From NCBI GenBank assembly GCA_002471825.1, contig DKQS01000007.1, positions 310,001 to 374,000 of the forward strand: DNA of 64,000 bases, given 5' to 3'. Shown here piece by piece: positions 27,601-36,150 of the stretch (positions are counted from its first letter, which is position 1; every line of letters begins with the position of its first letter). The translations under genes were made by a program, and so were the position numbers. The notes beneath the pieces were generated by a model, which saw nothing but the letters and a program-made list of their open reading frames with translations, had not been told where the DNA came from and made no database searches. This DNA is from Flavobacteriaceae bacterium UBA7302 (GTDB lineage Bacteria; Bacteroidota; Bacteroidia; Flavobacteriales; Flavobacteriaceae).

Positions 27601-27976
27601 TTGCCAACACCAACTCAGAGTTTTCCTCATCCTTCAACTCTAAAATATTTAGTAGTTTGTCGGATACTTCAGGAAAATGGTTTCCAATCATTCTGGAAGC
27701 TTCCTTGAAAGAAATTCCTTTTTTCAAACCGGCCAACTTGGACAATGAGACCAATACAAATTGATAAAGAAGAAAGGTTTCTACCCCAACAAACAACCAA
27801 AACAGAATGGTTCTTAAGGTAGGTGACAACCAAAACACATACTCCACAAACAAGGTTGCTAGCAGGTATAGCACACCAAAAACCACAAATAAAATCGCGC
27901 CCTTAATGAGTTCGTTTTTATAGTACTTTATGGTAAATTGCCTAAGTTTTTCTTCTATCCTTTGGTAGTACTCCAT
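24683..27976 (-). CDS. DUF4175 family giant membrane-anchored coiled-coil protein
   Basis: Protein of 1097 aa. Two transmembrane helices lie near residues 26-45 and 51-70, a third near 152-170; then comes a long extracytoplasmic beta-rich part (about 190-480) and a Glu/Lys/Gln-rich coiled coil (about 490-760) followed by helical repeats and a Gln/Gly-rich low-complexity tract (about 925-975). This is the DUF4175 architecture, largely restricted to Bacteroidota and without known function. Eight bases separate it from ybeY, so the unit DUF4175-ybeY-mnmG may be one transcript. The layout suggests a mechanical or scaffold role in the envelope. Confidence 0.85.
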   Translation of the reverse strand: MEYYQRIEEKLRQFTIKYYKNELIKGAILFVVFGVLYLLATLFVEYVFWLSPTLRTILFWLFVGVETFLLYQFVLVSLSKLAGLKKGISFKEASRMIGNHFPEVSDKLLNILELKDEENSELVLASIEQKSGQLAPVPFSRAIDFSQNKKYLPLLVLPVLIGIFSWVFGIQNSLQDSLKRVVDYKTAYVPPAPYAFRIQNQQLQTIEGKDYTLKIAVEGDVQPDIVKIFYNNQQYYLQRDQQGFLSHTITNPIDDINFYVASNEVVSQNYELAVIKSPSINNIEMELVYPKYLKRKANQVKSATNLSVPEGTEITWKVQTRNTDQLEFIQGELRNSFQLTKSDVFTLLKKIRRPFEYQITSSNKQLKNYENLSFSVDVIKDEFPKISVESDIDSITRETASFLGQISDDYGLRKLQLVYYDLNAPEEKKSLNLKIDPENIQYFSYAFPGNLKLTEGATYELFFKVFDNDGVNGSKSSKSKVFSYRAKTKEEIEKEILLEQKDAINDLEKSILNQQKQGKELNEIQQELQNKKNLEWKDKKRVDNLLKRQEQYQQMMQRQTDKLKQNLEEKEEKDEVLSEKKEELKKRVEELKKLAKQNRLLEEIKKMADKLNKEDLIKKTKELAQQNRQRERSLERILEMTKRFYVEQKTMQIANKVEKLAEKQQELEKKAALDSIGQKKVNKKFEEIQKDLDDLKKDNEKLKEPMDLPDVEDEKEEVEKSLEETMEEMKKQDSKSTKKSQKKAAAQMKKMSQKMQQAMLDAQGESMEENADDLRRILENLVLFSFEQEDLYEEFADISSAHPNFGKNLKKQNVLKTHFEHIDDSLYVLSMRLPRLSTRIQNDLASAHYNIDQSLENFSQNRMYQGQSNQRYVMTATNNLADYLSNMLDNMKNAMSMKKGKGKKKSNEFSLPDLIEKQKGLSKQMQEGMKNSQQKKSGQKQGQKQGDQKGENNQGKDGMNGKLYEIYKQQNELRRMLENALEDQKGSGGAAGTKAKKVLKSMEQLENELLEKGFNPSTIQKMQLLEYQLLKLDEASLKQNKGRKRKSKTNNQTFGPNQLKVLLKKKLYFNQIEILNKQSLPLQPNYKKKVRAYFSDN

Positions 27977-28090
27977 AACTGAGAACTAAAAGTAGTCCAA
28001 ATCATGGTAAAAATCGATCAAATAATTGTTAAAAGGGCATGTAAGGAATCTTTGAAAAACACTACTAACCCGAATAAGAAACCAAACCTC

Positions 28091-28927
28091 ATGAGAAAAT
28101 TAATACCCTTGATTGTGATTTTATTCTCAATCTCACTCACCGCCCAAAGTCCTTGGACACAAAAAAAGGGGCGTTTTTATACACAATTCTCCTATACTAC
28201 AATCTCTGGATATAACGAGCTTTTTGGCGATCCTGATTACAGTACCGAACGTGAAATGACCGACCAAACCTTTCAGTTATTTGCGGAATATGGGATTTCT
28301 GATGCAACAACATTGATCGTAAACCTACCAATCAAATCCATCAAAACAGAAAACTTAACCGCAATTGGAAATATCATTCCTGTAACCATGAGCGGCAATG
28401 AAACTGCGCTTGGAAATCTACAAGTCGGAATCAAACATAATTTCTCCAACCGCGATTGGATTCTATCCGGACAATTAACAGTAGAGGTTAATACAGGAAG
28501 TTTTGACCAAACTACTGGAATTCGAACGGGTTACGATGCATGGTCCTTTACACCACTTTTGCTTGCTGGAAAAGGGTATGGAAGAAGTTACCTACAAGGA
28601 TTCATTGGCGCAGATATTCGGACCAATGGATACAGTTCAAACTTTAAGGTTGGTGGGGAATACGGAAGAAAGATTGGTAAGTCCATTTGGTTAATTGGCT
28701 TTTTAGACATTAGCAAATCCTTTAAAAATGGTGATGTGGTTTTGGAACCTCAGAATTTGGTTACAGGGTTGTACGTGAATGATCAAGAATTTGGGGCTTT
28801 TGGTATCAAAGCGATTGGCGAAATCACTAATTCATTTGGTGTGAACGCTGGTTTTGGTGGAGCTTTCTTCGGAAACAATGTGGCCAAACAAGCTGCACTT
28901 ACCTTTGGGGTCTATCAAAAATTATAA
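28091..28927 (+). CDS. Outer-membrane beta-barrel-like protein
   Basis: Secreted protein of 278 aa. The ATG at 28091 gives a clear signal peptide (MRKLIPLIVILFSISLTA, cleavage before QSP); the frame is open from 28004, but the extra 29 residues would bury it. The mature part is rich in alternating aromatic and small residues in predicted beta strands and ends in an aromatic-rich strand (LTFGVYQKL), resembling transporter-like outer-membrane barrels of the phenol-degradation MetA type. Ligand unknown. A terminator follows. Confidence 0.72.
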   Translation: MRKLIPLIVILFSISLTAQSPWTQKKGRFYTQFSYTTISGYNELFGDPDYSTEREMTDQTFQLFAEYGISDATTLIVNLPIKSIKTENLTAIGNIIPVTMSGNETALGNLQVGIKHNFSNRDWILSGQLTVEVNTGSFDQTTGIRTGYDAWSFTPLLLAGKGYGRSYLQGFIGADIRTNGYSSNFKVGGEYGRKIGKSIWLIGFLDISKSFKNGDVVLEPQNLVTGLYVNDQEFGAFGIKAIGEITNSFGVNAGFGGAFFGNNVAKQAALTFGVYQKL

Positions 28928-28949
28928 AGTGAAATAATCTCAATTAGTA

Positions 28950-28973
28950 AGCCTCTTGTTGAGGCTTTTTTTT
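28950..28973 (+). terminator. Rho-independent terminator
   Basis: AGCCTC (28950-28955), loop TTGTT, GAGGCT (28961-28966), then seven T residues. It closes the outer-membrane protein transcript. Confidence 0.85.
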
Positions 28974-28988
28974 GTGCTTACATAGAGG

Positions 28989-28996
28989 TATCTTTG
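28989..28996 (+). promoter_or_regulatory. Bacteroidota -7 promoter element for gltX
   Basis: TATCTTTG, 16 bp before the gltX ATG. A TTG at 28972-28974 is 14 bp upstream, rather close for a -33 element. Confidence 0.55.
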
Positions 28997-29012
28997 CCAA
29001 AAATTTATACTT

Positions 29013-30536
29013 ATGAGTTCTGAAGTTCGTGTTCGATTTGCACCAAGCCCTACAGGTCCATTGCATATTGGTGGTGTTAGAACAGCTTTGTACAATTATC
29101 TTTTTGCAAAACAACATAACGGAAGATTTGTGTTACGAATCGAAGATACCGATCAAACAAGGTATGTTGCGAACGCAGAACAATACATCATTGATTCTTT
29201 GAATTGGTGTAGAATTCCTTTTGATGAAGGTCCGGGTAAAAATGAAAAGTTTGGACCTTACCGACAATCGGAACGAAAGTCATTGTACAAGCAGTACGCT
29301 GATGAATTGATTGCCAACGGAAAGGCCTATTATGCTTTCGATACTTCCGAAGAATTGGATGCACATCGCAAGGATCATGAGGCAAAAGGAAAGACCTTTA
29401 TTTACAATTGGCACAATCGTGAAAAAGGCAGGCTTGTCAATTCGTTGGTTCTTAGTGAGGAAGAAACTCAAAAACGCATTGATAATGGCGAAAAATATGT
29501 GGTTCGCTTTAAAACCCCACAGGACAAGAAAGTAATTTTTCAAGATATTGTCCGAGGAACTATTGAAGTTGATAGCAATATTCTAGATGATAAAATCCTA
29601 TTCAAAAGTGATGGGATGCCTACTTACCATTTGGCAAATGTGGTGGATGATCATCTAATGCAAATCTCACATGTAATTCGTGGTGAGGAGTGGTTGCCTT
29701 CCCTAGCCTTACACAATCTTTTGTATGAAGCTTTTGGTTGGGAAAAACCTGAATTTGCACACCTTCCTTTGATTTTAAAACCTGTTGGGAAAGGAAAATT
29801 AAGTAAACGAGATGGAGATAAATTAGGCTTTCCTGTATTTCCTTTGGAATATGTCAATGAAGAGAGCCAAGAAGTGTCGAGAGGTTATCGAGAAGATGGT
29901 TATTTCTCAGATGCCTTCATCAACATGTTGGCCTTCTTAGGATGGAATCCAGGAACGGAACAAGAGATCTATAAGTTGGATGAATTGATCAAAGACTTCG
30001 ATTTGAGTCGCGTGAATAAATCTGGTGCAAAATTTAGTCCGGATAAAACCAAATGGTTTCAACAGCAATACATGCAATCAAAATCGGATGTTGTTATCGC
30101 TCAACAATTTCAAGAAATCCTTGTTGGAAAAGGAATTGAAACTGAAATCAATTTTGTAACAACCGTTGTTGGTTTGGTCAAAGAACGTGCGGTATTCGTG
30201 GAAGACTTGTGGGATTTATCTTCATATTTCTTCGAAGCTCCATCTGCTTACGATCCGAAAACTTCTAAAAAGCAATGGAAAGAAACTACCGCTGATTTAA
30301 TGCAAGAATTGATTGAACAAGTAGAGGCAATTGCAGACTTTTCTTCTGAAAATGTAGAGACTCAAATCAAGACCTGGATCACTTCCAAAGAAATCGGATT
30401 TGGAAAAGTAATGCAACCTTTACGTCTGAGTTTGGTGGGTGCATTAAAGGGTCCACATCTGTTTGATATCATGCATTACATTGGTAAACCAGAGGTTATT
30501 TCAAGATTGAAAAACGCCATCCAAACCCTAGGATAG
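29013..30536 (+). CDS. gltX: Glutamyl-tRNA synthetase
   Basis: Class I aminoacyl-tRNA synthetase of 507 aa. The HIGH motif appears as HIGG at residues 18-21 (in PSPTGPLHIGG), and the KMSKS loop as KLSKR at 262-266. The C-terminal anticodon-binding helical domain is complete. Charges tRNA-Glu; whether it also charges tRNA-Gln depends on the presence of glnS or gatCAB elsewhere. Monocistronic between a terminator and a 96-bp gap. Confidence 0.97.
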   Translation: MSSEVRVRFAPSPTGPLHIGGVRTALYNYLFAKQHNGRFVLRIEDTDQTRYVANAEQYIIDSLNWCRIPFDEGPGKNEKFGPYRQSERKSLYKQYADELIANGKAYYAFDTSEELDAHRKDHEAKGKTFIYNWHNREKGRLVNSLVLSEEETQKRIDNGEKYVVRFKTPQDKKVIFQDIVRGTIEVDSNILDDKILFKSDGMPTYHLANVVDDHLMQISHVIRGEEWLPSLALHNLLYEAFGWEKPEFAHLPLILKPVGKGKLSKRDGDKLGFPVFPLEYVNEESQEVSRGYREDGYFSDAFINMLAFLGWNPGTEQEIYKLDELIKDFDLSRVNKSGAKFSPDKTKWFQQQYMQSKSDVVIAQQFQEILVGKGIETEINFVTTVVGLVKERAVFVEDLWDLSSYFFEAPSAYDPKTSKKQWKETTADLMQELIEQVEAIADFSSENVETQIKTWITSKEIGFGKVMQPLRLSLVGALKGPHLFDIMHYIGKPEVISRLKNAIQTLG

Positions 30537-30632
30537 ATTCAAATCTGTAACATTTTAATAAAATTACTACTAATATAATACGGGTACAATTGTGTATCTT
30601 TAGTATGTATTAATTATTAAAATTTTCGAACT

Positions 30633-31562
30633 ATGTCAATGTCTTTATATCTGATCGTATTTGTATCAGTAGTCCTTTTATTTGCGTCATTCTTTATAGT
30701 AAAACAACAAACCGCTGCCATCATTGAAAGATTTGGTAGGTATCAGAGCATTCGAAATTCTGGGTTACAACTCAAAATTCCCTTAGTAGATCGTATTGCT
30801 GGTAAATTGAGCTTAAAAATCCAACAGTTGGATGTGATTATTGAGACCAAGACTTTGGATGATGTATTCGTAAAGTTGAAGGTATCTGTACAATACGTAG
30901 TGATAAAAGAAAAGGTATATGATGCTTTTTACAAATTAGAATATCCACATGATCAAATTACATCCTTCGTATTTGATGTAGTGCGTGCAGAAGTTCCAAA
31001 AATGAGGTTGGATGATGTATTCGTGAAAAAGGATGATATTGCTATTGCGGTAAAACGGGAATTGCAAGAATACATGTCTGAATATGGGTATGACATTATC
31101 AAAACCCTAGTGACAGATATCGATCCTGATGCGCAGGTAAAAGCCGCCATGAACCGAATCAATGCGGCAGATCGTGAAAAAACAGCAGCTCAGTTTGAGG
31201 GTGATGCTCAACGAATTCTAATTGTTGAAAAAGCAAAAGCCGAAGCAGAAAGCAAGCGATTACAAGGACAGGGTATTGCTGATCAGCGTCGTGAAATTGC
31301 CAGAGGTTTGGAAGAGTCTGTAGAAGTATTGAATAAAGTTGGTATCAATTCGCAAGAAGCATCTGCCTTGATTGTAGTTACCCAGCACTACGATACATTA
31401 CAAGCGATTGGTGAAGAAACCAATACAAACTTGATATTATTACCAAATTCACCGCAAGCAGGTAGTGATATGTTAAACAATATGGTAGCTAGTTTTACCG
31501 CAAGTAACCAAATTGGTGAGGCTATGAAAAATCAAAATAACAAAAAGAACAAAGACGAATAA
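30633..31562 (+). CDS. SPFH/Band 7 (stomatin-like) membrane protein
   Basis: Protein of 309 aa with an N-terminal membrane helix (about residues 4-22), the SPFH domain (about 25-190, with QQTAAIIERFGR at its start and PLVDRI), then a Glu/Ala-rich coiled coil (about 190-235) and a low-complexity tail. This is the slipin/HflK-like layout of proteins that oligomerise as membrane scaffolds. The YbjQ-family gene follows after 3 bp, so the two are co-transcribed. A TATCTTTA box at 30595-30602 is the likely promoter. Confidence 0.88.
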   Translation: MSMSLYLIVFVSVVLLFASFFIVKQQTAAIIERFGRYQSIRNSGLQLKIPLVDRIAGKLSLKIQQLDVIIETKTLDDVFVKLKVSVQYVVIKEKVYDAFYKLEYPHDQITSFVFDVVRAEVPKMRLDDVFVKKDDIAIAVKRELQEYMSEYGYDIIKTLVTDIDPDAQVKAAMNRINAADREKTAAQFEGDAQRILIVEKAKAEAESKRLQGQGIADQRREIARGLEESVEVLNKVGINSQEASALIVVTQHYDTLQAIGEETNTNLILLPNSPQAGSDMLNNMVASFTASNQIGEAMKNQNNKKNKDE

Positions 31563-31565
31563 ACA

Positions 31566-31886
31566 ATGATTTTATCTACAACACATAATTTAGAAAACAG
31601 AAAGATTACCAAGTATGTTGGTATTGTTACTGGTGAAACCATTATTGGTGCGAATTTCATCAAAGATTTCTTTGCAGGAATACGAGATATCGTCGGAGGG
31701 CGCTCAGGTTCTTATGAAAAAGTACTTCGTGAAGCCAAAGATTCATCGATGGCAGAAATGGTGGCGCGAGCCAGAGAAATGGGTGCTGATGCCATTGTTG
31801 GTATCGATTTAGACTATGAAACTGTTGGTCCTAATGGAGGAATGTTAATGGTAACTGCCTCTGGAACAGCGGTACAGCTACTATAA
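31566..31886 (+). CDS. YbjQ family (UPF0145) protein
   Basis: Protein of 106 aa matching the YbjQ/DUF74 family: GIVTGETIIGANFIKDFFAG near the start and ARAREMGADAIVGIDLDYE in the second half. Family structures form pentameric rings; a heavy-metal binding role has been proposed but is not established. It follows an SPFH gene after 3 bp, which suggests a functional link with membrane microdomain proteins. Confidence 0.88.
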   Translation: MILSTTHNLENRKITKYVGIVTGETIIGANFIKDFFAGIRDIVGGRSGSYEKVLREAKDSSMAEMVARAREMGADAIVGIDLDYETVGPNGGMLMVTASGTAVQLL

Positions 31887-31991
31887 TTTTTAGATATTTT
31901 TAACATTTCACTTGGAATACCTGTGAAATTATCTATATTTGTAGCTAATAAGTTTTAAAAATATTGGGGGGTATTTTTAAATAACAAAAGA

Positions 31992-32022
31992 AAAGCTCTG
32001 TTTTCGAACAGAGCTTTTTTAT
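31992..32022. terminator. Bidirectional Rho-independent terminator
   Basis: AAAGCTCTGTT (31992-32002), loop TTCG, AACAGAGCTTT (32007-32017) with flanking T/A tracts on both sides. It ends the SPFH operon on the plus strand and the tatA transcript on the minus strand. Confidence 0.85.
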
Positions 32023-32039
32023 TTTTTATGGGTAAATTT

Positions 32040-32219
32040 TTATTTCTTTTCTTCTAACTTTTCGTCATCATCTTTGGAAGCATTTTTGAATTCTTTAATA
32101 CCGCTTCCAAGTCCTCGCATTAATTCTGGAATCTTCTTTCCTCCAAATAATAATAAAATAGCAACCACAATAATGATAACCTGCGGACCACTGAGTATGT
32201 ATACTAATAAACTATGCAT
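32040..32219 (-). CDS. tatA: Sec-independent translocase TatA-like protein (copy 2)
   Basis: Small protein of 59 aa: one transmembrane helix (about residues 10-24), the FGGKKIPELMRGLGSG hinge and amphipathic helix, and a short Asp/Glu/Lys tail. This is a minimal TatA. A GTG one codon upstream is in frame but the ATG at 32219 is preferred. A second, longer TatA/B-like gene is at 15770. No tatC is in the window. Confidence 0.9.
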   Translation of the reverse strand: MHSLLVYILSGPQVIIIVVAILLLFGGKKIPELMRGLGSGIKEFKNASKDDDEKLEEKK

Positions 32220-32238
32220 CACTAATAATTTTATGAAA

Positions 32239-32246
32239 CAAAGATA
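32239..32246 (-). promoter_or_regulatory. Bacteroidota -7 promoter element for tatA copy 2
   Basis: Minus strand reads TATCTTTG, 19 bp upstream of the ATG at 32219. Confidence 0.55.
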
Positions 32247-32262
32247 GTAAAAAAGCGTTGCT

Positions 32263-32952
32263 TTAGTCCTTTTTCTGGATTATTCCACCCACTACTTTCT
32301 TGTCTTTCACCACTTCTGGATTTCCTTTGTAAAAAATAGAACCTCCAAAGGTAACTTTCGCATTGAGTTTGCCTGAAATATGGATTTCAACTTTAGCGCC
32401 TGAACCGGCTCTAGCGTTTATGCTTTGAGAAGTTTGTAATCCAAATCCGAAATATTCTCCATACAGATCCGCATCTATCTCTTGCGTTTTAGAAGATCCT
32501 GTAAGTTTTACAACACCTCCCGAACTTGCTTTTACAAAGGTGTGGTCTGTATCTACTACCAAATTTATCAATGCTCTTTCTTGGGTCTTTACGGTTAAAT
32601 CTTTCTGTTTGATATCTGAACCGGTAATAACAGCTCCCTCATTAGCATCAATGGTCTGAATCGGTTTGTTATAATACAGTTTTACCCGTACTTCACCATT
32701 GGCGGCATTTTCATCAGGTTTTAACGAAAATGGTAAGGTAAATTTCAGAGTATTGTTTACCTGCTTTATTTTCATCATTTCCGATTTCTTTCCTGTAATT
32801 TCTAATTTATGATCTTGAGAGGGAATTAATTCTACTTCAATTCCGTTGAAAACTTTCAATGTTGAAAATTCACCTAGCTCTTTAGTAACTTTTGTTTGTG
32901 CTTGAATCGATAGTAGTGAGAGTAAACCAACAAACAGCATTATTTTTTTCAT
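32263..32952 (-). CDS. Secreted GIN-domain (DUF2807) protein
   Basis: Protein of 229 aa with a signal peptide (MKKIMLFVGLLSLLSIQAQ) and a single repetitive beta-helix-like region matching the GIN/DUF2807 domain: FSTLKVFNGIEVEL at the start and multiple alternating strands ending in GSIFYKGNPEV. These domains are common at the Bacteroidota cell surface and their function is unknown. Monocistronic. Confidence 0.87.
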   Translation of the reverse strand: MKKIMLFVGLLSLLSIQAQTKVTKELGEFSTLKVFNGIEVELIPSQDHKLEITGKKSEMMKIKQVNNTLKFTLPFSLKPDENAANGEVRVKLYYNKPIQTIDANEGAVITGSDIKQKDLTVKTQERALINLVVDTDHTFVKASSGGVVKLTGSSKTQEIDADLYGEYFGFGLQTSQSINARAGSGAKVEIHISGKLNAKVTFGGSIFYKGNPEVVKDKKVVGGIIQKKD

Positions 32953-33000
32953 AGGTTGTATGATTTAAAATACACTACTAATAAAGGAAAAGTTTGGTAT

Positions 33001-33438
33001 TTATTGTGATGAAATAAATTGTTTTTTAACAAAAGCTCTACCAGTAATTTCAACTTGATCACCAACCGTTACCGTGTCAATACTATTGATTACATATTTG
33101 GCGCTGTCGTTTTTCACGTATGTAAAGAAAAGATAGTGTCTTAAATACCAATCAAATATTTCATACAGGTACTTTGGTTTTTCTAGTAGTTCTAAAAAAG
33201 TACAATAGCCAGATTCTTTAAAATCGGAAGTTTCATTATAGGTTTCATCATCTAGTTTAATTTCATCTCTAGCAACTATATAAGGAGGTTCTATGACTTC
33301 AATAAAATCTTCTTTAGAGAGATAAAATCTATATGGCTTTACAACCGTATCTTCTAAAAATCGACTGAAATTTAAACCATTGTTATAGGTAATCATTTCC
33401 AAAGGAACCTCAACATTATCTACAAATACTCTTCGCAT
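33001..33438 (-). CDS. Hypothetical protein of orphan gene pair (second gene)
   Basis: Protein of 145 aa with no signal peptide, membrane helix or motif I recognise. It is acidic and aromatic-rich (many Tyr/Phe/Glu), a composition also seen in immunity and small adaptor proteins. Its start overlaps the preceding gene by 19 bp, so the two are translationally coupled. An immunity-protein reading is only a guess, since no toxin gene is adjacent. Confidence 0.6.
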   Translation of the reverse strand: MRRVFVDNVEVPLEMITYNNGLNFSRFLEDTVVKPYRFYLSKEDFIEVIEPPYIVARDEIKLDDETYNETSDFKESGYCTFLELLEKPKYLYEIFDWYLRHYLFFTYVKNDSAKYVINSIDTVTVGDQVEITGRAFVKKQFISSQ

Positions 33439-33875
33439 AGGTCTTTAATTTCTTTGGTTCTATCGTCTTGAATATATTCTAAATCGGGTAAAATATCTGC
33501 AATAGGGTGAGTATTCTTACTTAAAGGATGAGATTGGTTAGCAAATGCTTTTAAAATATCGAAACCTTCTTGATAACCACAGGCAGCTAAAGCAAATGCC
33601 GTACAATACATATTGTCTTCATTATCGGTCTGCAAATAGGAAAGTAAGGTTTCTTTGGGTATTTCTCTTAGTCCTGATTTAACCAATAACTCAAAGGTGT
33701 ATTCTGGCCATTTTTCATTTTGAGCGAACTTAATAGCCACTTCATTACCATGCTTAATAATTAATTTATTCACCTCTTCGAAAAACCAAGGCTCATCATC
33801 TGGTGAAGTATCATGAGAAGCAACCAGCTTGAATAAGCTATCGTATGCTTCTGTGAATTCTTTTAACTTACTCAT
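33420..33875 (-). CDS. Hypothetical helical protein of orphan gene pair (first gene)
   Basis: Protein of 151 aa, all-helical by composition, with short repeat-like segments resembling HEAT/ankyrin-type helices (for example TAFALAACGYQEGFDILKAF). The frame is open to 33911, but the ATG at 33875 (MSKLKEFTEAYDSL) is the better start. Overlaps the 145-aa gene downstream by 19 bp. Located between rnr and the GIN gene with no functional clue from neighbours. Confidence 0.6.
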   Translation of the reverse strand: MSKLKEFTEAYDSLFKLVASHDTSPDDEPWFFEEVNKLIIKHGNEVAIKFAQNEKWPEYTFELLVKSGLREIPKETLLSYLQTDNEDNMYCTAFALAACGYQEGFDILKAFANQSHPLSKNTHPIADILPDLEYIQDDRTKEIKDLCEEYL

Positions 33876-33948
33876 GAAGTTTGATATGAACTTAAAGATT
33901 TCTCGATACAAATTTTCTCTTACTTCGAAAATTCCCTAGAAATAAAAA

Positions 33949-36150
33949 TTAATCCTCAATCAATTCAAAATCGAGATGTTTTCGTTCTAAATCTGTGTGT
34001 TTAACCTTTACAACTACCTCATCTCCCAATTGATACATTTGTTTGGTAGATTGACCTACAATCGCAAATTCCTTTTCATCGAAAATAAAATAATCACTTT
34101 TAATATCTCTGATTCGCACCATTCCCTCGCATTTATTGGAAGTGATTTCAACATAAATACCCCATTCGGTAACTCCAGAGATCACACCCTCAAATTCTTC
34201 ATCTTGATGATCTTGCATGTATTTTACCTGCATGTATTTGATGGATTCACGCTCGGCTTTCGAAGCTAATTCTTCTTGTTTAGAAGAATGTTTGCATTTT
34301 TCCTCATACAAATCCTGTTTAGGTGAGTGTCCTCCATCTAAGTAATGTTGTAACAAACGATGCGTCATCACATCAGGATACCTTCGAATTGGCGATGTAA
34401 AGTGTGAATAATAATCAAAAGCCAATCCGTAATGACCAATATTTTCGGTCGTATACACAGCCTTACTCATGGATCGGATAGTTAAGGTTTCTACCATATT
34501 GGCTTCTCCTTTTCCATGGACATCCTTTAACAACTGGTTCAAACTTTTGGTGATTTGATCGCGCGTATCAATCTGTATTTTGTATCCGAATTTATTCACA
34601 ATGTTTTGTAAAGCCGATAACTTTTCGATGTCCGGTTCGTCATGAACTCTGTAAATAAAGGTCTTGTTAGAAGCCTGCTTACCATTTTTTAATCCAACAA
34701 ACTCGGCCACCTTCCGGTTGGCAAGGAGCATAAACTCTTCAATTAATTTATTGGCATCTTTTGATGTTTTAAAGAAGACTCCAGTCGGATTTGCATTTTC
34801 ATCCAATCGAAATCGAACTTCTTTTTTATCAAAACTAATTGCACCATCATTCATTCGTTTTTTACGAAGAATCTTAGCAAGTTCATCTAATTTTAAAACA
34901 GCTTCTACAATGTCATCAGAGACTTCATAAGCTTCATTGGAAAGCGATACTTCCTTTGGAATGTTATTCGATTTGGTTTCGATAATCTCCTGAGCTTCTT
35001 CGTAGGAAAATCGTTTGTCAGAATAAGTTACTGTTCTTCCAAACCATTGATTGACAATCTTTGCTTTTTCAGAAATTTCGAAGACTGCAGAGAAAGTAAG
35101 TTTTTCTTCATTAGGTCTTAAAGAACAAACACCATTGGATAGAATTTCTGGCAGCATCGGTACCACTCGGTCTACCAAATAAACAGAAGTCGCTCTATTA
35201 TAAGCTTCAATATCTAGAATGGTCTTTGGTTGCACATAATGGGAAACATCGGCAATATGAATTCCGATTTCGTAATTTCCATTTTCAAGCTTTGAAAAAG
35301 ACAATGCATCGTCAAAATCTTTTGCAGTAATCGGATCAATAGTAAAAGTTAGATCAGATCGCATATCTCTGCGTTTGGAAATTTCTTCTTTCGAAATCTT
35401 TAAATCAATTTTTGAAGCATCTTTCTCTACCTCTTCTGGGAATTCATAAGGAAGTCCGTATTCCAATAAAATCGAGTGAATTTCTGTGTCTTGATCTCCA
35501 GGTTTACCTAACACTTGTTTGATTTTTCCGAAGGGATTTTTCGAATTTTCGGGCCAATCGGTAATTTTTGCAATGACCTTATCCCCATCCTGAGCATCAC
35601 CCAATCGATTTTTAGAAATGAAGATATCGCGATACATGGATTTCGCATCCGGAACTACAAATCCGTAATTCTTACTCATTTGTAATACCCCAACAAACTC
35701 CAGCTTTGCACGTTCAATGACTTCAACAATATCAGCTTCTAGTTTATTTTTTCTCCGTTTCTTATATACATATGCTTTTACAATATCGTCCTGCAATGCT
35801 TTTCCAAGATTCACAGAGGGAATGAAAATATCATCTTCAAAATCTTCAGAAATAAAGTAACCATTACCATTTGAGGTGATGTCCACCGTTCCTTTAAAAT
35901 AAGTTCTTTCTGAGTTTAGTTGAAACTTCCCACGATCTACTTCAACAATCTGGTTGGTAGACTTCAATTCGTGAAGTTTTACAATAATTTGATTTCGTCC
36001 GCTGGTATCAGTAACTCCAATTTTAGCAGCTATTTGTTTGTAATTAAATGATTTATCAGAGTTTTCTTTAAAAATAGAAAGCACCAATCTGGTTAGGTGC
36101 TTGATGACTTTTCCTTTCTTTTTAAAGCGGACTTTTTTCTTTCTTGGCAT
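33949..36150 (-). CDS. rnr: Ribonuclease R
   Basis: 3'-5' exoribonuclease of 733 aa that degrades structured RNA. The order is an N-terminal helix-turn-helix region, two cold-shock domains, the RNB catalytic domain with the Asp cluster in PITAKDFDDALSF (near residue 275), and a C-terminal S1 domain (about 645-730). Full length. It reads away from the candidate origin and is divergent from a small membrane-protein gene. Confidence 0.96.
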   Translation of the reverse strand: MPRKKKVRFKKKGKVIKHLTRLVLSIFKENSDKSFNYKQIAAKIGVTDTSGRNQIIVKLHELKSTNQIVEVDRGKFQLNSERTYFKGTVDITSNGNGYFISEDFEDDIFIPSVNLGKALQDDIVKAYVYKKRRKNKLEADIVEVIERAKLEFVGVLQMSKNYGFVVPDAKSMYRDIFISKNRLGDAQDGDKVIAKITDWPENSKNPFGKIKQVLGKPGDQDTEIHSILLEYGLPYEFPEEVEKDASKIDLKISKEEISKRRDMRSDLTFTIDPITAKDFDDALSFSKLENGNYEIGIHIADVSHYVQPKTILDIEAYNRATSVYLVDRVVPMLPEILSNGVCSLRPNEEKLTFSAVFEISEKAKIVNQWFGRTVTYSDKRFSYEEAQEIIETKSNNIPKEVSLSNEAYEVSDDIVEAVLKLDELAKILRKKRMNDGAISFDKKEVRFRLDENANPTGVFFKTSKDANKLIEEFMLLANRKVAEFVGLKNGKQASNKTFIYRVHDEPDIEKLSALQNIVNKFGYKIQIDTRDQITKSLNQLLKDVHGKGEANMVETLTIRSMSKAVYTTENIGHYGLAFDYYSHFTSPIRRYPDVMTHRLLQHYLDGGHSPKQDLYEEKCKHSSKQEELASKAERESIKYMQVKYMQDHQDEEFEGVISGVTEWGIYVEITSNKCEGMVRIRDIKSDYFIFDEKEFAIVGQSTKQMYQLGDEVVVKVKHTDLERKHLDFELIED

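Noticed and set aside
28004..28090. 29-residue extension of the outer-membrane protein
   Set aside because: Charged leader without homology features; the internal ATG begins a clean signal peptide.
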